DNA of 64,000 bases, taken from assembly GCA_024123915.1 (NCBI GenBank), contig CP099650.1:62001-126000 (forward strand), read 5' to 3'. Both the position numbers and the translations under genes were made by a program. Positions 44,697-54,447 of the stretch are shown piece by piece. The stretch is from Oxalobacteraceae bacterium OTU3CAMAD1. GTDB lineage: Bacteria; Pseudomonadota; Gammaproteobacteria; Burkholderiales; Burkholderiaceae_D. How positions within the stretch are numbered: the stretch's first letter is position 1; each line of letters starts with the position of its first letter. Below the pieces are notes generated by a model. The model was not told the origin of the DNA and searched no databases. It worked only from the letters and a program-made list of their open reading frames with translations.

Positions 44697-45293
44697 ATGA
44701 CCCGCACCATCGGCATCTATGTTTACGACGACGTCGAGGTCCCCGACTTCGCCGGACCATACGACGTGTTCACCTGCGCCACGCGTGTCAGCCAAAAAAC
44801 GACACCGGAGGCGCCGCCGCCGTTCCGGGTCCGCACCATCGGCCGCACCTCCGCGCTGCTGCGCGCGCGCGCCGGCTTGACGGTTTTTCCGGAAGCGGAT
44901 TTCGGCTGCGGCCACCTCGACGTGCTGATCGTGCCCGGCGGCGCGATCGACGCCGAACTGGCCAGGCCGGACGTCATCGCCTGGATCGCCGAGACCGCGC
45001 GCGACAGCGAACTGGTTGCCTCGGTGCGCACCGGCGCCTTTCTGCTAACCCAGGGCGGGCTGCTCGACGGCCAGCAACTGGCCGCGGACAACCCGGCGGC
45101 CAAAACAGCGGCCGGCGCCGCGTTTCCCGAATTGCGGGTGCAAGGTAAGCGCCGCTGGACCGGCAATGGCGCCATCGTCGCCTCCGGCGGCGTCACCACC
45201 GGCATCGACCTGTCGCTGCATCTGGTCGAGCGGTTGGCGGGACGCGAGTTGGCGCTGGCCACCGCTCGGCAAATGGACTACGACTGGAGTTGA
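44697..45293 (+). CDS. DJ-1/PfpI-family protein lacking the nucleophile cysteine
   Basis: 198 residues. YVYDDVEVPDFAGPYDVF, LIVPGGAID and TGIDLSLHLVERLAGRE place it in the DJ-1/PfpI superfamily, close to GlxA-type amidase domains. At the elbow where the neighbour at 43594-44616 has SVCTGAFLL, this protein has SVRTGAFLL (R111, codon cgc). It probably lacks hydrolase/glyoxalase-type chemistry and may bind a ligand instead. It is divergent from the GlxA gene and overlaps the cupin gene by four bases, so regulator, DJ-1 protein and cupin likely form one unit. Confidence 0.82.
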   Translation: MTRTIGIYVYDDVEVPDFAGPYDVFTCATRVSQKTTPEAPPPFRVRTIGRTSALLRARAGLTVFPEADFGCGHLDVLIVPGGAIDAELARPDVIAWIAETARDSELVASVRTGAFLLTQGGLLDGQQLAADNPAAKTAAGAAFPELRVQGKRRWTGNGAIVASGGVTTGIDLSLHLVERLAGRELALATARQMDYDWS

Positions 45294-45607
45294 CCATGAA
45301 AATCGTCCGAGCAAGCGACTACACCGGCGCGCGCGCCTGGGAGGCGCTACCGATCACCGCGATTGACAACGCCACCGTGCGGCTGCACTGGACCGACCAA
45401 CCCTACCAGTGGCACGTCAACGACGGCGACGAGGTGTTCGCCGTGCTCGATGGCGAGGTGGCGATGCACTACCGCGAGGACGGCCACGAACTGGTGGCCC
45501 ACCTGCGCGCCGGTGACGTCTTCCACGCCGCCGGGGGCGACGCCCACTGCGCCCATCCGGTGGGACAGGCGCGCATCCTGGTCATCGAGCGCGCCGGCAG
45601 CGTCTAA
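45290..45607 (+). CDS. Small cupin-domain protein
   Basis: 105 residues, ATG overlapping the preceding stop. The single cupin core is YQWHVNDGDEVFAVLDGEVA followed by HLRAGDVFHAAGGDAHCAHP. The metal ligands would be the first His and Glu plus the later His. Function unknown; cupins paired with DJ-1 proteins often bind or isomerise small metabolites. The stop overlaps the convergent czcA stop by four bases. Confidence 0.82.
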   Translation: MTMKIVRASDYTGARAWEALPITAIDNATVRLHWTDQPYQWHVNDGDEVFAVLDGEVAMHYREDGHELVAHLRAGDVFHAAGGDAHCAHPVGQARILVIERAGSV

Positions 45608-48600
45608 CCCGGCGTTGGCGTTGGCGTTGGCGTTGGCATTTTCCTGTCGCGGTGTGCCAGCCGGTATAGCAGCGGCAGCACCAGCAACGTCAGCGCGGTC
45701 GACGACAAGATCCCACCGATGACCACCGTCGCCAAAGGACGCTGGACCTCGGCGCCGGTGCCGGTGGCGATCGCCATCGGAATGAAGCCCAGCGACGCCA
45801 CCAGCGCCGTCATCAGCACCGGACGCAGTCGACCCAGCGCCCCCTCGCGTATCGCCTCCTCCACCGTGCGTCCCTGCTCGCGCAAGGAGCGGATGTACGA
45901 GATCAGCACCAGTCCATTGAGCACCGCCACCCCGGACAGCGCGATGAAGCCCACCGCCGCCGATATCGACAACGGTATGCCGCGCAGCGCCAGCGCGGCG
46001 ATGCCGCCGGTCAGCGCGAACGGAATCCCGCTGAACACCAGCAGCCCGTCGCGCAGGTTGCCGAACATCGCCAGCAGCAGCACCATCACCAGCAGCAGCG
46101 CCACCGGCACCACGATCTGCAGGCGGCGCGTGGCCGACTGCAGCTGCTCGAACTGCCCACCCCACGCGGTCCAGTACCCGGCAGGCACCTTGACCTGGCT
46201 TTGCAAGGCCTGCTCCGCCTCGGAAACGAAGGAGCCGATATCGCGTCCGCGCACATTGGCGCTGATAACGACGCGGCGCTTGCCGTCCTCGCGGCTGATC
46301 TGGTTCGGTCCCGGCGCCACGCTGAAGCTGGCCACCTCTCCCAGCGGGATGAAGTTGGCGCCGCCGCTTCCGCCAACGCCCCGTGGCAGCGGCACCGGCA
46401 GGCGTCGCATCACATCGAGGTCGTCGCGCAGCGCGTCCGGCAGCCGCACCACGATATCGAAGCGGCGGTCGCCCTCGAACATGGTGCCGGCCTCCTTGCC
46501 GCCGATGGCGGTGGCGATGGTCTCCTGCACTTCGCCCACATTGAGGCCGTAGCGCGCGGTCTTGCTGCGGTCGATTTCCACCGTCAGCATCGGCAGGCCG
46601 GTGGTCTGTTCGATCTTGACCTCGGTCGCGCCTTGCACCTTGCCCAGCGCGGCGGCGATCGTCGCGGCGGTGTCGTTGAGCACCGCCGTGTCGTCGCCGA
46701 ACAGCTTGACGGCGACGTCGCTGCGCACGCCCGATATCAGCTCGTTGAAGCGCAGCTGGATAGGCTGGGAGAACTCGAACGCATTCCCGGGCAGCTTTTC
46801 CACCGTCTCCCGGATCGCCGCCAGCAGCTCGTCGCGCGACTTGCGCGGCTTGGGCCAATCGGCTTCCGGCTTGAGCATGATGTAGCCGTCCGAGATATTC
46901 GGCGGCATCGGATCGGAGGCGATTTCCGCCGTGCCGGTGCGCGCGAAGATGCGTTCGATCTCGGGGAATTTCTGCTTCAGGGTCAGCTCGATCTGCTTTT
47001 GCATCTCCACCGACTGCGTCAGGCTGGTGCCGGGGATGCGCAAGGCCTGGATGGCGAAGTCGCCCTCGTTCAGGTTCGGCACGAACTCGCTGCCCAGGCG
47101 CGTCGCCAACAGCAGCGACAACACCACCGATATCCCGGCGAACGTCAGCACGACCGGGGTGTTGGCCAGTACGCGCTCCAAAATTCCGCTGTACCACGCG
47201 GTGATTTTGCGGTGCTCCTTCTCGACCACGTTGTCGCCGATGAACAGCGCAACCGCGGCCGGGATGAAGGTGATCGACAACAGCATCGCGCCCAGCAGAG
47301 CGATGACCACCGTCAGCGCCATCGGATGGAACATGCGGCCCTCGACGCCGGTCAGCGCGAAGATCGGCAGGTAGACCACCATGATGATCAACTGGCCGAA
47401 CAGCAGCGGGCGGCGCGACTCCTTCGCCGCCGCGTGGACTTCGTCGAAGCGCTCGGCAAGGGTCAGCGTGCGGCCTAGATGCTTCTGCGCGTGCGCCAGC
47501 CTGCGCACGCAGTTCTCGACGATGACCACCGCGCCGTCGACGATGATGCCGAAGTCCAGCGCGCCGAGGCTCAGCAAATTGGCGCTGACCTTGTAGGTGA
47601 CCATGCCGGTAAAGGTAAACAGCATCGACAGCGGTATCACCATCGCCGTGATCAGCGCCGCGCGCATATTCCCGAGGAACAGGAACAGCACCGCGATCAC
47701 CAGGACCGCGCCTTCGAGCAGGTTTTTCTTCACCGTGGCGATGGCCTTGTCGACCAACACCGTGCGGTCGTAGACGGTGATGGCCTGCACGCCGGCCGGC
47801 AGGCTGCGGTTGATGTCGACCATCTTCTTGTCGACCGCCTGCGAGACGGCGCGGCTGTTCTGGCCGATCAGCATGAAGACGGTGCCCAGCACCACCTCGC
47901 GGCCGTTGTCGGTGGCGGCGCCGGTGCGCAGTTCGCGGCCGATCTGCACCTCGGCCACGTCGCGCACCCGCACCGGCACACTGTCGACGTTACTGAGGAT
48001 GATGTTGCGGATATCCTCCAGCGACTGCACCTGCCCCGGCGCGCGCACCAGCAGCTGTTCTCCGCGTTTTTCGATGTAGCCGGCGCTGGCGTTGGCGTTG
48101 TTGCGGTCCAGCGCCGTCACCACATCCTGCAAGGTCAGGCCGTAGGAGGCGAGGCGCTGCGGATTGGGCGCGACCTGGTATTCCTTGGCGTAGCCGCCGA
48201 TCGAATTGATCTCGGTGACGCCGGCGACGTTGCGCAGCTGCGGCTTGATGATCCAGTCCTGGATCTCGCGCAGGTCGGTCGGCGTGTAGGGCGTGCCGTC
48301 GGCCTTCTTCGCCCCCGGCTTGGCCTCCACCGTCCACAGGTAGATCTCCCCCAGGCCGGTGGAGATCGGCCCCATGGCCGGCGCGATCCCGGCCGGCAGC
48401 TGCGCCCTCGCCTCCTGTATCCGCTCGTTGACCATCTGGCGCGCGAAGAAGATGTCGGTGCCGTCCTTGAAGATAACGGTGATCTGCGACAGCCCGTAGC
48501 GCGACAGCGAGCGTGTCTGCTCCAGGTTGGGCAGGCCGGACATGACGGTCTCGATCGGGAACGTCACGCGCTGCTCGGTCTCGAGCGGCGAGTAGCCCGG

Positions 48601-48759
48601 CGCGGCCGTGTTGATCTGCACCTGAACATTGGTGATGTCGGGTACCGCGTCGATGGGCAGTTTTTGATAGCTATAGATGCCGAAACCGGCCATCCCCGCC
48701 ACCGCCAGCATGACCAGCCAGCGCTGGACGATGGCAAATCGTATAAGACGTTCGAACAT
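45604..48759 (-). CDS. czcA: Heavy-metal efflux RND permease (CzcA/CusA family)
   Basis: 1051 residues, full length. MFERLIRFAIVQRWLVMLAV starts the first of 12 membrane segments, and large periplasmic loops follow segments 1 and 7. The proton-relay motif DFGIIVDGAVVIVEN near residue 402 is the divalent-cation (Co/Zn/Cd) type of the HME-RND group. It pumps metal ions using the proton gradient in a complex with the CzcB and CzcC products encoded upstream. The C-terminus ends in a PTPTPTPTPG tail coded by a hexanucleotide microsatellite. Metal choice is predicted from the motif only. Confidence 0.95.
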   Translation of the reverse strand: MFERLIRFAIVQRWLVMLAVAGMAGFGIYSYQKLPIDAVPDITNVQVQINTAAPGYSPLETEQRVTFPIETVMSGLPNLEQTRSLSRYGLSQITVIFKDGTDIFFARQMVNERIQEARAQLPAGIAPAMGPISTGLGEIYLWTVEAKPGAKKADGTPYTPTDLREIQDWIIKPQLRNVAGVTEINSIGGYAKEYQVAPNPQRLASYGLTLQDVVTALDRNNANASAGYIEKRGEQLLVRAPGQVQSLEDIRNIILSNVDSVPVRVRDVAEVQIGRELRTGAATDNGREVVLGTVFMLIGQNSRAVSQAVDKKMVDINRSLPAGVQAITVYDRTVLVDKAIATVKKNLLEGAVLVIAVLFLFLGNMRAALITAMVIPLSMLFTFTGMVTYKVSANLLSLGALDFGIIVDGAVVIVENCVRRLAHAQKHLGRTLTLAERFDEVHAAAKESRRPLLFGQLIIMVVYLPIFALTGVEGRMFHPMALTVVIALLGAMLLSITFIPAAVALFIGDNVVEKEHRKITAWYSGILERVLANTPVVLTFAGISVVLSLLLATRLGSEFVPNLNEGDFAIQALRIPGTSLTQSVEMQKQIELTLKQKFPEIERIFARTGTAEIASDPMPPNISDGYIMLKPEADWPKPRKSRDELLAAIRETVEKLPGNAFEFSQPIQLRFNELISGVRSDVAVKLFGDDTAVLNDTAATIAAALGKVQGATEVKIEQTTGLPMLTVEIDRSKTARYGLNVGEVQETIATAIGGKEAGTMFEGDRRFDIVVRLPDALRDDLDVMRRLPVPLPRGVGGSGGANFIPLGEVASFSVAPGPNQISREDGKRRVVISANVRGRDIGSFVSEAEQALQSQVKVPAGYWTAWGGQFEQLQSATRRLQIVVPVALLLVMVLLLAMFGNLRDGLLVFSGIPFALTGGIAALALRGIPLSISAAVGFIALSGVAVLNGLVLISYIRSLREQGRTVEEAIREGALGRLRPVLMTALVASLGFIPMAIATGTGAEVQRPLATVVIGGILSSTALTLLVLPLLYRLAHRDRKMPTPTPTPTPG
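45611..45640. repeat. Hexanucleotide microsatellite in the end of czcA
   Basis: Four perfect copies of ggcgtt (45611-45634) plus ggcatt. On the minus strand they code Pro-Thr dipeptides at the CzcA C-terminus. The six-base unit means slippage changes tail length but not the frame. Confidence 0.85.
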
Positions 48760-48775
48760 GATGTCGTCCCCCGCC

Positions 48776-49987
48776 TCAGTGCGCGTGCTCGGCGCTGCCC
48801 TTGCCCAGTTCCGCCTTGAGGACGAAACTGCCGGCGGCGGCGTACTGCGTGCCCGCCGTCAGGCCTTGCAGGATCTCGGTGACCCTGCCATCGCTGCGGC
48901 CCGTCACCACGGCCTGCGGCTGGAAGCCGCCGGCCACCTTGACGAACACCACCGGCCTGTCCTCCAGGGTCTGGATCGCCTCGGTGCCGACGGTGACGGC
49001 GGCGGCGCCGGTCTGGCCGGACAGCACATCGACGTTGACGAACAGGCCCGGACGCCAGGCGCGATCGGGATTGGCCAGCGCCACGCGGGCCTTGGCGGTG
49101 CGGGTCTGCTCGCCGAGCAGCGAGCCGACGTAGGTGATCTTGCCGGTGGCCTGGGCATCGAACGCGGACGCCTTGACGGTCACCGTCTCGCCCACGCGCA
49201 CCAGGTTAAGATCCTTGGGCGGCACGGCGATTTCCGCCCACACGGTCGACAGGTCGGAGATGGTGAACACATTGGCGTCCTCCTTCACCGCCTCGCCCAG
49301 CGCCAGGTGTTTTTCCATGACGATGCCGTCGAAGGGCGCGCGCAGCTCCAGCCGGTTCAAGTCCGCGCCGGAGGCGGCGCCGGTGCCGAAGGCGCTCAAC
49401 TTCTGGCGCGCGTTCTGCACCGCGATCTCCGCTTCGCTCATCGCCTGCTTGGCCTGCAGATAATCCTGCTCGGCGGAGATCTTGTCCTGCCACAGCCGGC
49501 GTTCGCGATCGAGCGTGGTGGCGGCCAGCGCCAGCCGGCGCTGCGCCGACAGCAGCTCGCTGCGCTGCTCGGACAAGCCGCTGCTGGCGACCACCGCCAG
49601 CACCTGCCCCTGTTTGACGACCTGGCCCAGGTCCGCCATCACGGCGGTGACCACGCCGGACAGCTTGGGCACCACGTGGGCGGTGCGGTCCTCGTTGAAG
49701 CGGATTTCGCCGGGCAGCGTGATGGCGATGCTGATGTCGGCCGGCGCGGCGGCGGCGACGGCGATGCCGGCCGCCTTGATCTGCGCGTCGTCGAGCGCGA
49801 TTTTTTCGGACTTTTCCTCCGCGCCGTGGTCGTCTTTACGTAGCACTACCGCTTCCGAACCATGGCCATCGTGATTTTCACGGTTTTCTTCGCCGTGCTT
49901 GGGCATCAGCATCCATGCGGCCAGCAGCACGCCGATCACCGCCATGACGGCGATCGTGATGTTCTGTTTCTTGGTCAGGCTACTCAT
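48776..49987 (-). CDS. czcB: Efflux RND periplasmic adaptor (CzcB family)
   Basis: 403 residues. An N-terminal anchor (ITIAVMAVIGVLLAAWMLM) is followed by a His/Glu/Asp-rich stretch (HGEENRENHDGHGSE) that could bind metal. Lipoyl halves are VVPKLSGVVTAVMADLGQVVKQG and LRAPFDGIVMEKHLALGEAV, with a coiled coil between and a beta-barrel domain after. The His-rich segment is typical of CzcB. It sits 16 bp from czcA and one base from czcC. Confidence 0.93.
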   Translation of the reverse strand: MSSLTKKQNITIAVMAVIGVLLAAWMLMPKHGEENRENHDGHGSEAVVLRKDDHGAEEKSEKIALDDAQIKAAGIAVAAAAPADISIAITLPGEIRFNEDRTAHVVPKLSGVVTAVMADLGQVVKQGQVLAVVASSGLSEQRSELLSAQRRLALAATTLDRERRLWQDKISAEQDYLQAKQAMSEAEIAVQNARQKLSAFGTGAASGADLNRLELRAPFDGIVMEKHLALGEAVKEDANVFTISDLSTVWAEIAVPPKDLNLVRVGETVTVKASAFDAQATGKITYVGSLLGEQTRTAKARVALANPDRAWRPGLFVNVDVLSGQTGAAAVTVGTEAIQTLEDRPVVFVKVAGGFQPQAVVTGRSDGRVTEILQGLTAGTQYAAAGSFVLKAELGKGSAEHAH

Positions 49988-49988
49988 T

Positions 49989-51233
49989 TTATTGTTCCTC
50001 TCCGAGGATGCGGCCGATGGCGGACTTGGCGCGATGCGCCTCCGCCAGGGCGTTCAGGTATTGGGATTTCGCCTGCAGCAAAGTGCGCTGGGCGTCGAGC
50101 ACGTCGAGGAAGCCGAATTTGCCGTAATCGAAGCCGGTGCTGGCCGCCTCGTACGCGCTTTGCGCGCCGGGTACGATTTCGCTGCGCAGCGCCAGCGCCT
50201 GTTGGCGGGCGACGTCGAAATCCTCGCGCGCCTGCGCCAGTTCGGCGTCCAGCCGCAGCGCGGTGGAGCTCAACTCGTCGCGCGCCTTGTCGACGCGGCG
50301 CGCCGTCTCCAGCACATTGCCCTGGTTGCGGTCGAAGAAAGGCAGCGGCACCGAGATGCCGAATACCGCCTGCGAGCGCCCCAGCTCCTCGGAGCGCTTG
50401 CTGCCGACGTTGAGCGTGACATCGGGCACGCGGCGGGTCAGCTCCACCTTGGCCAGCGCCTGGCGCTTATCCAACTCCGAGCGCGCCAGCGCCATCCCCG
50501 GCGCCTGCGCCAGCCGGTGGTGCAACAAGGCCTGATCGGGCAGCGATGGCAGTGTATCGAGATCGCCGTCGGCCTTCTCGAAGCGCGGCGCCGGGTTGCC
50601 CCACATCGCCGCCAGCCGCTTGCGCGCGATCGCCAGGGTGCTGCGCGCGCGCAGCAGATCCAGTTGCACGGTCGACGCGGCGACCCGCGCGCGCGTCTCC
50701 TCCACCGGCGATACCTTGCCGGCGACCACGCGCCGTCCGGTGGCGGCGGCGGCGCGCTGCGCCAGTTCGGACGCCTCCTGCGCCAGCCGCAATTGCTCCT
50801 GCGCGGCCAGCACGGCGAACCAGCCATCGATGACATCGGCGCGGATATCGGCCTGCCGCGCGCCCAACTGCGCCGAGGCGCTATCGCGTTCGCGCTGCGC
50901 GGCCTGCATGCGCGCCCGCCGTTTGCCGCCCAGCTCCAGCGGTTGGCTTAATAGAAAGGTGGTCTCGCGCGTATCGCTGCTATTGCTGCGGCGCGTGTCC
51001 ACCCGCTCCACCGACAGCGAGGGATTGGGCAGCAAACCGGCCTGCTGCACCGCACCGTCAACCGCCAGCAGCTCGTGGCGCGCGGCCGACAGGTCGGCGT
51101 TGGCGCCGGCGGCCAGCGCCAGCGCCGCCTCCAGGGTCAGTGGCCCGGTGGGTTCCGACGCGGGAAGGGGTGCGCCGGCCAGCGTGAACGCCGGCCATGC
51201 CGCTATATATAGCGACAAAACATACTTGAACAT
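49989..51233 (-). CDS. czcC: Outer-membrane channel of metal efflux (CzcC, TolC family)
   Basis: 414 residues. A signal peptide ends about residue 19, and two OEP repeats follow: LTLEAALALAAGANADLSAA to LLSQPLELGGKRRAR, and VTLNVGSKRSEEL to FDYGKFGFLDVLDAQRTLL. It forms the exit duct of the CzcCBA pump. It belongs to this operon by position; use by the type I exporter at 26944-30443 is not indicated. Confidence 0.92.
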   Translation of the reverse strand: MFKYVLSLYIAAWPAFTLAGAPLPASEPTGPLTLEAALALAAGANADLSAARHELLAVDGAVQQAGLLPNPSLSVERVDTRRSNSSDTRETTFLLSQPLELGGKRRARMQAAQRERDSASAQLGARQADIRADVIDGWFAVLAAQEQLRLAQEASELAQRAAAATGRRVVAGKVSPVEETRARVAASTVQLDLLRARSTLAIARKRLAAMWGNPAPRFEKADGDLDTLPSLPDQALLHHRLAQAPGMALARSELDKRQALAKVELTRRVPDVTLNVGSKRSEELGRSQAVFGISVPLPFFDRNQGNVLETARRVDKARDELSSTALRLDAELAQAREDFDVARQQALALRSEIVPGAQSAYEAASTGFDYGKFGFLDVLDAQRTLLQAKSQYLNALAEAHRAKSAIGRILGEEQ

Positions 51234-51316
51234 CGAATTCTCCGAATAAATGGAAAAGAATTCGACGAGACGTCACCGTCTTCCGATAGAAATATGAGGA
51301 GGGGAGTCTCGTCGCG

Positions 51317-51661
51317 CTAGACGACGAGCAGCCAATTGGGTCGCTGGGGCCCATCGGAGATGTGAGAATGATAATTCGCGAGCGGCGGCTCCGCATGCGA
51401 TTGCGTCAGCGGCTGGACGGCCGCGCCGCTGTCCTCCAGTACGGAAGCCTGCACCGCATGGTGGCAGACTTCGCAGTCGCTATGGACTTTGACAGGTTTG
51501 CCGTGAGCCGGATCTTCGTCGGACTGGGCCTGGTGCTCATGGCCGTGGTGGCCGAAGTGGCTCACCTTGGCCGGCTCGTGCTGGCAATAGACGGCCGCCA
51601 TCGACCAGGCGTACTGGATCGGCAGTATGGTCAGCAGCAGGATGAGCAATAGCTTTTTCAC
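51317..51661 (-). CDS. czcI: CzcI-like small periplasmic metal-resistance protein
   Basis: 114 residues. A signal peptide (MKKLLLILLLTILPIQYAWS) is followed by a histidine-rich mature part: HFGHHGHEHQAQ, DCEVCHHAVQ and NYHSHISDGPQRP. This layout is that of CzcI, found at the front of czcCBA operons and thought to modulate their regulation or bind metal in the periplasm. It lies 83 bp upstream of czcC on the same strand and is likely the operon's first gene. Confidence 0.85.
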   Translation of the reverse strand: MKKLLLILLLTILPIQYAWSMAAVYCQHEPAKVSHFGHHGHEHQAQSDEDPAHGKPVKVHSDCEVCHHAVQASVLEDSGAAVQPLTQSHAEPPLANYHSHISDGPQRPNWLLVV

Positions 51662-51698
51662 CGGACTATTGTAGCAGCCTGCCGCCGCCTGCGGCCCA

Positions 51699-53882
51699 TC
51701 AGGCCTTTTTTAGTATCTCCGGACGCAACGGCATCTCGCGTACCCGCTTGCCGGTCGCCGCGAACACCGCGTTGGCCAGCGCCGCGCCCACGCCGGCCGT
51801 TCCCGGCTCGCCGATGCCGCCCGGCGCCTCGGTGCTCGAGACGATTTCGACCTCGATCACCGGTGCCTCGCTCAGGCGCAGGATGCGGTAATCGTGGAAG
51901 TTACTCTGCTCGACGCGCCCGTCCTTGAAGGTGATGGCGCCGAACAGTCCCGCCGTCAGGCCGTAGTTGATACCACTCTGGATCTGCGCCACCACGGTGT
52001 CCGGGTTGACGACATGGCCGCAATCGACCACGCACACGACGCGCTTGACCGCCACCTCGCCGTCGTCGTTGACGCTGACGTCGACCACCTGCGCCAGATA
52101 GGTGCCCCAGGCCCGCATCAGCGCGATGCCCCGGCCGGAGCGCGCCGGCGGCGTTTCGCCCCAGCCGGCGCGCTGCGCCGCCAGTTTCAGCACGTTGGCC
52201 GCGCGCGGCTGCTTATCCAGCATCGCCAGGCGGTAGGCCAGCGGGTCCTGGCCGGTTTTCTCCGCCAGTTCGTCGATGAAGCTCTCCAGCACCGCCATGT
52301 TGCGGGTCGGGCCGACACCGCGCCAGAAACCGCTCGGCACCGGGCCGTCCTCGCGCGTGTACTCCACGCGCATGTTGGGGATATCGTAGGAGAAGGTGTC
52401 CGAACCCTCGACGTTGTCGGTGTCCAGGCCATTTTGCAGGAACGACGGCGCGAACGTGGCCAGGTTCGACGGCCCGGCGATCTTGTGCGAGAACGCCACC
52501 GGCATGCCCTTGGCGTCGAGCGAGGCGGAGACCGAATGCGCGTACAGGCCGCGCACCAGATCGTGCTGGATATCCTCCTCGCGGCTCCACACCACCTTCA
52601 GCGGCGCCTTGACCTGTTTTGCCAGGGCGGCCGCCTGCACCACATAATCGGTGTAGAGGCGGCGTCCGAAACCGCCGCCGATCAGGTGGTTGTGCAGCGT
52701 GACCTTTTCCGGCGCCAGTCCCAGCACCTTGGCGGCGTCGTCGCGCGCGCGGGCCGGCACCTGCGAGCCGACCCAGATCTCGGCGCTGCCCTGCTTCGCG
52801 TTGTAATGGACGGTGCAGTTCATCGGCTCCATGGTCGCGTGGGCCAGCATCGGATTGATGTAGACCGCCTCCACGCGCTTGTTGTCGGCGGCGATGGCCT
52901 TGAGCGCGTCGCCGTCGTTGCGCGCCACCTTGCCGGGCTTTTTCAGCGCATCGACCATGATGGCGCGGACGTCGTCGGTGGACAGCTTCGCGTATTGGCC
53001 GTCGTCCCAGGTGATATCCAGCGCGGCAAGTCCCTGTTTGGCATACCAATAATTGTCGGCCACCACGGCCACCGCGTTCTCAAGCTTGATGACGCTGCGC
53101 ACGCCGCGCAGCTTGCGCGCCTTGGCGTCCTTGACGGATTTGAGCCTGCCGCCGACGACCGGGCTGGCCGCCACCACGGCCACCTTCATGCCCGGCACCA
53201 CGGTATCGATGCCGAACAACGCGGTGCCGTCGGTCTTGCCCTTGGCGTCGAGGCGCTTGAGCGGCTTGCCGATCAACTTGAAGTCTTTCGGATCCTTCAG
53301 CGCGATTTTCCCGGGCACCGGCAGCTTGGCGGCCGCTTGCACCAGTTGACCGTACTTGATGCGGCGGCCACTGGCCGCGTGCACCACTTCCCCGTGTTCG
53401 GCGCGGCAGCTGTCCGGGGCCACCTTCCACTGGTCGGCGGCGGCCTGGATCAGCACCATGCGGGCGGCGGCGCCGGTCTGGCGCATCGGCTCCCACATCA
53501 GGCGAATGGAGGTCGAGCCGCCGGTGAACTGGTCGCCAAAGGGCGCGCCGTAAACTTTCGCGTTGGGCGGCGCGTGGCGCAGCGCGATCTTGTCCATGTC
53601 GACTTCCAGCTCCTCGGCGATCAGCATCGGGATCGAGGTATAGGTACCCTGCCCCATCTCCACCTTGGGCATGGTGAGGGTGATGGTGTCGTCGGCGCCG
53701 ATGGCGATGAAAGCGTTCAGATCGGCCGACGCGGCGACAGGGCTGGCCGCGGCGGTGGCGGCGAACGCCTCGCCCGGCAGCGACCAGAAGCCGACCATCA
53801 GGCCACCGCCGGCGGCGGCCGCGATTTTAAGGAAGCCACGGCGCGATTGTTCGATGGACGGCGGATTAAAGGGAGCGTTCAT
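51699..53882 (-). CDS. Molybdopterin-binding subunit of xanthine-dehydrogenase-family oxidoreductase (IorB-like)
   Basis: 727 residues. A Tat signal (SRRGFLKIAAAAGGG) at the N-terminus means folded export to the periplasm. Moco-binding features include VEMGQGTYTSIPMLIAEELE, HNHLIGGGFGRRLYTDYVVQ and EAPGGIGEPGTAGVGAALAN near the end. The two-subunit layout (this plus the 2Fe-2S protein, no FAD subunit) and the Tat signal match isoquinoline-1-oxidoreductase/aldehyde-dehydrogenase-like enzymes. Electrons probably pass to a cytochrome encoded elsewhere. The oxidised substrate cannot be predicted. Confidence 0.92.
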   Translation of the reverse strand: MNAPFNPPSIEQSRRGFLKIAAAAGGGLMVGFWSLPGEAFAATAAASPVAASADLNAFIAIGADDTITLTMPKVEMGQGTYTSIPMLIAEELEVDMDKIALRHAPPNAKVYGAPFGDQFTGGSTSIRLMWEPMRQTGAAARMVLIQAAADQWKVAPDSCRAEHGEVVHAASGRRIKYGQLVQAAAKLPVPGKIALKDPKDFKLIGKPLKRLDAKGKTDGTALFGIDTVVPGMKVAVVAASPVVGGRLKSVKDAKARKLRGVRSVIKLENAVAVVADNYWYAKQGLAALDITWDDGQYAKLSTDDVRAIMVDALKKPGKVARNDGDALKAIAADNKRVEAVYINPMLAHATMEPMNCTVHYNAKQGSAEIWVGSQVPARARDDAAKVLGLAPEKVTLHNHLIGGGFGRRLYTDYVVQAAALAKQVKAPLKVVWSREEDIQHDLVRGLYAHSVSASLDAKGMPVAFSHKIAGPSNLATFAPSFLQNGLDTDNVEGSDTFSYDIPNMRVEYTREDGPVPSGFWRGVGPTRNMAVLESFIDELAEKTGQDPLAYRLAMLDKQPRAANVLKLAAQRAGWGETPPARSGRGIALMRAWGTYLAQVVDVSVNDDGEVAVKRVVCVVDCGHVVNPDTVVAQIQSGINYGLTAGLFGAITFKDGRVEQSNFHDYRILRLSEAPVIEVEIVSSTEAPGGIGEPGTAGVGAALANAVFAATGKRVREMPLRPEILKKA

Positions 53883-53883
53883 C

Positions 53884-54354
53884 TCAAGCCCCCTTCAACA
53901 GTGGCGACTTGGCGGCATCCTTGATCGCCGCGCGGATGCGGGTATAGGTGCCGCAGCGGCAGATATTACCGGCCATGGCATCGTCGATATCGGCATCGGT
54001 CGGCTGCTTGTTCCTGGCCAGCAGCGCGGCGGCGGACATGATCTGGCCCGACTGACAGTAGCCGCACTGCACCACCTCGGCGGCGATCCAGGCCTGCTGC
54101 GCGGCCTTGCCGGCCGGCGTAGCGGACACGCCCTCGATGGTGGTGATTTTCTTGCCCGCGACCGCCGACACTGGCAGCACGCAAGACCGGGTGGCCTCGC
54201 CGTCGACGTGCACGGTGCAGGCGCCGCACAGCGCCATGCCGCAGCCGAATTTGGTGCCCATCATATGCGCCTCGTCGCGCAGCACCCACAACAGCGGCAT
54301 ATCGCCCGCCACATCGAACTCCCGGCTCTTGCCATTGATTTCCAACTTGACCAT
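53884..54354 (-). CDS. 2Fe-2S subunit of the molybdenum hydroxylase (IorA-like)
   Basis: 156 residues from [15 protein letters not shown]. The plant-type cluster is bound by [15 protein letters not shown] with a further cysteine in RSC. The second cluster is in [13 protein letters not shown] and [10 protein letters not shown]. It has no signal peptide and would be exported with its Tat-bearing partner encoded one base downstream. The frame upstream of 54354 runs into the repeat element at 54448-54556 and is not coding. Confidence 0.94.
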   Translation of the reverse strand: MVKLEINGKSREFDVAGDMPLLWVLRDEAHMMGTKFGCGMALCGACTVHVDGEATRSCVLPVSAVAGKKITTIEGVSATPAGKAAQQAWIAAEVVQCGYCQSGQIMSAAALLARNKQPTDADIDDAMAGNICRCGTYTRIRAAIKDAAKSPLLKGA

Positions 54355-54447
54355 GTGCGGCTCCCGAACGGATAAAGCCACACTATAGGCAGATATGTCC
54401 TCCCAACAATACTCCCCAAAGGTGATACATCCAAGTTGCAAACCAGA

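Noticed and set aside
49989..51233. TolC-family protein as the outer-membrane partner of the type I exporter
   Set aside because: It sits inside czcI-czcC-czcB-czcA with one-base spacing to czcB and has CzcC-like features.
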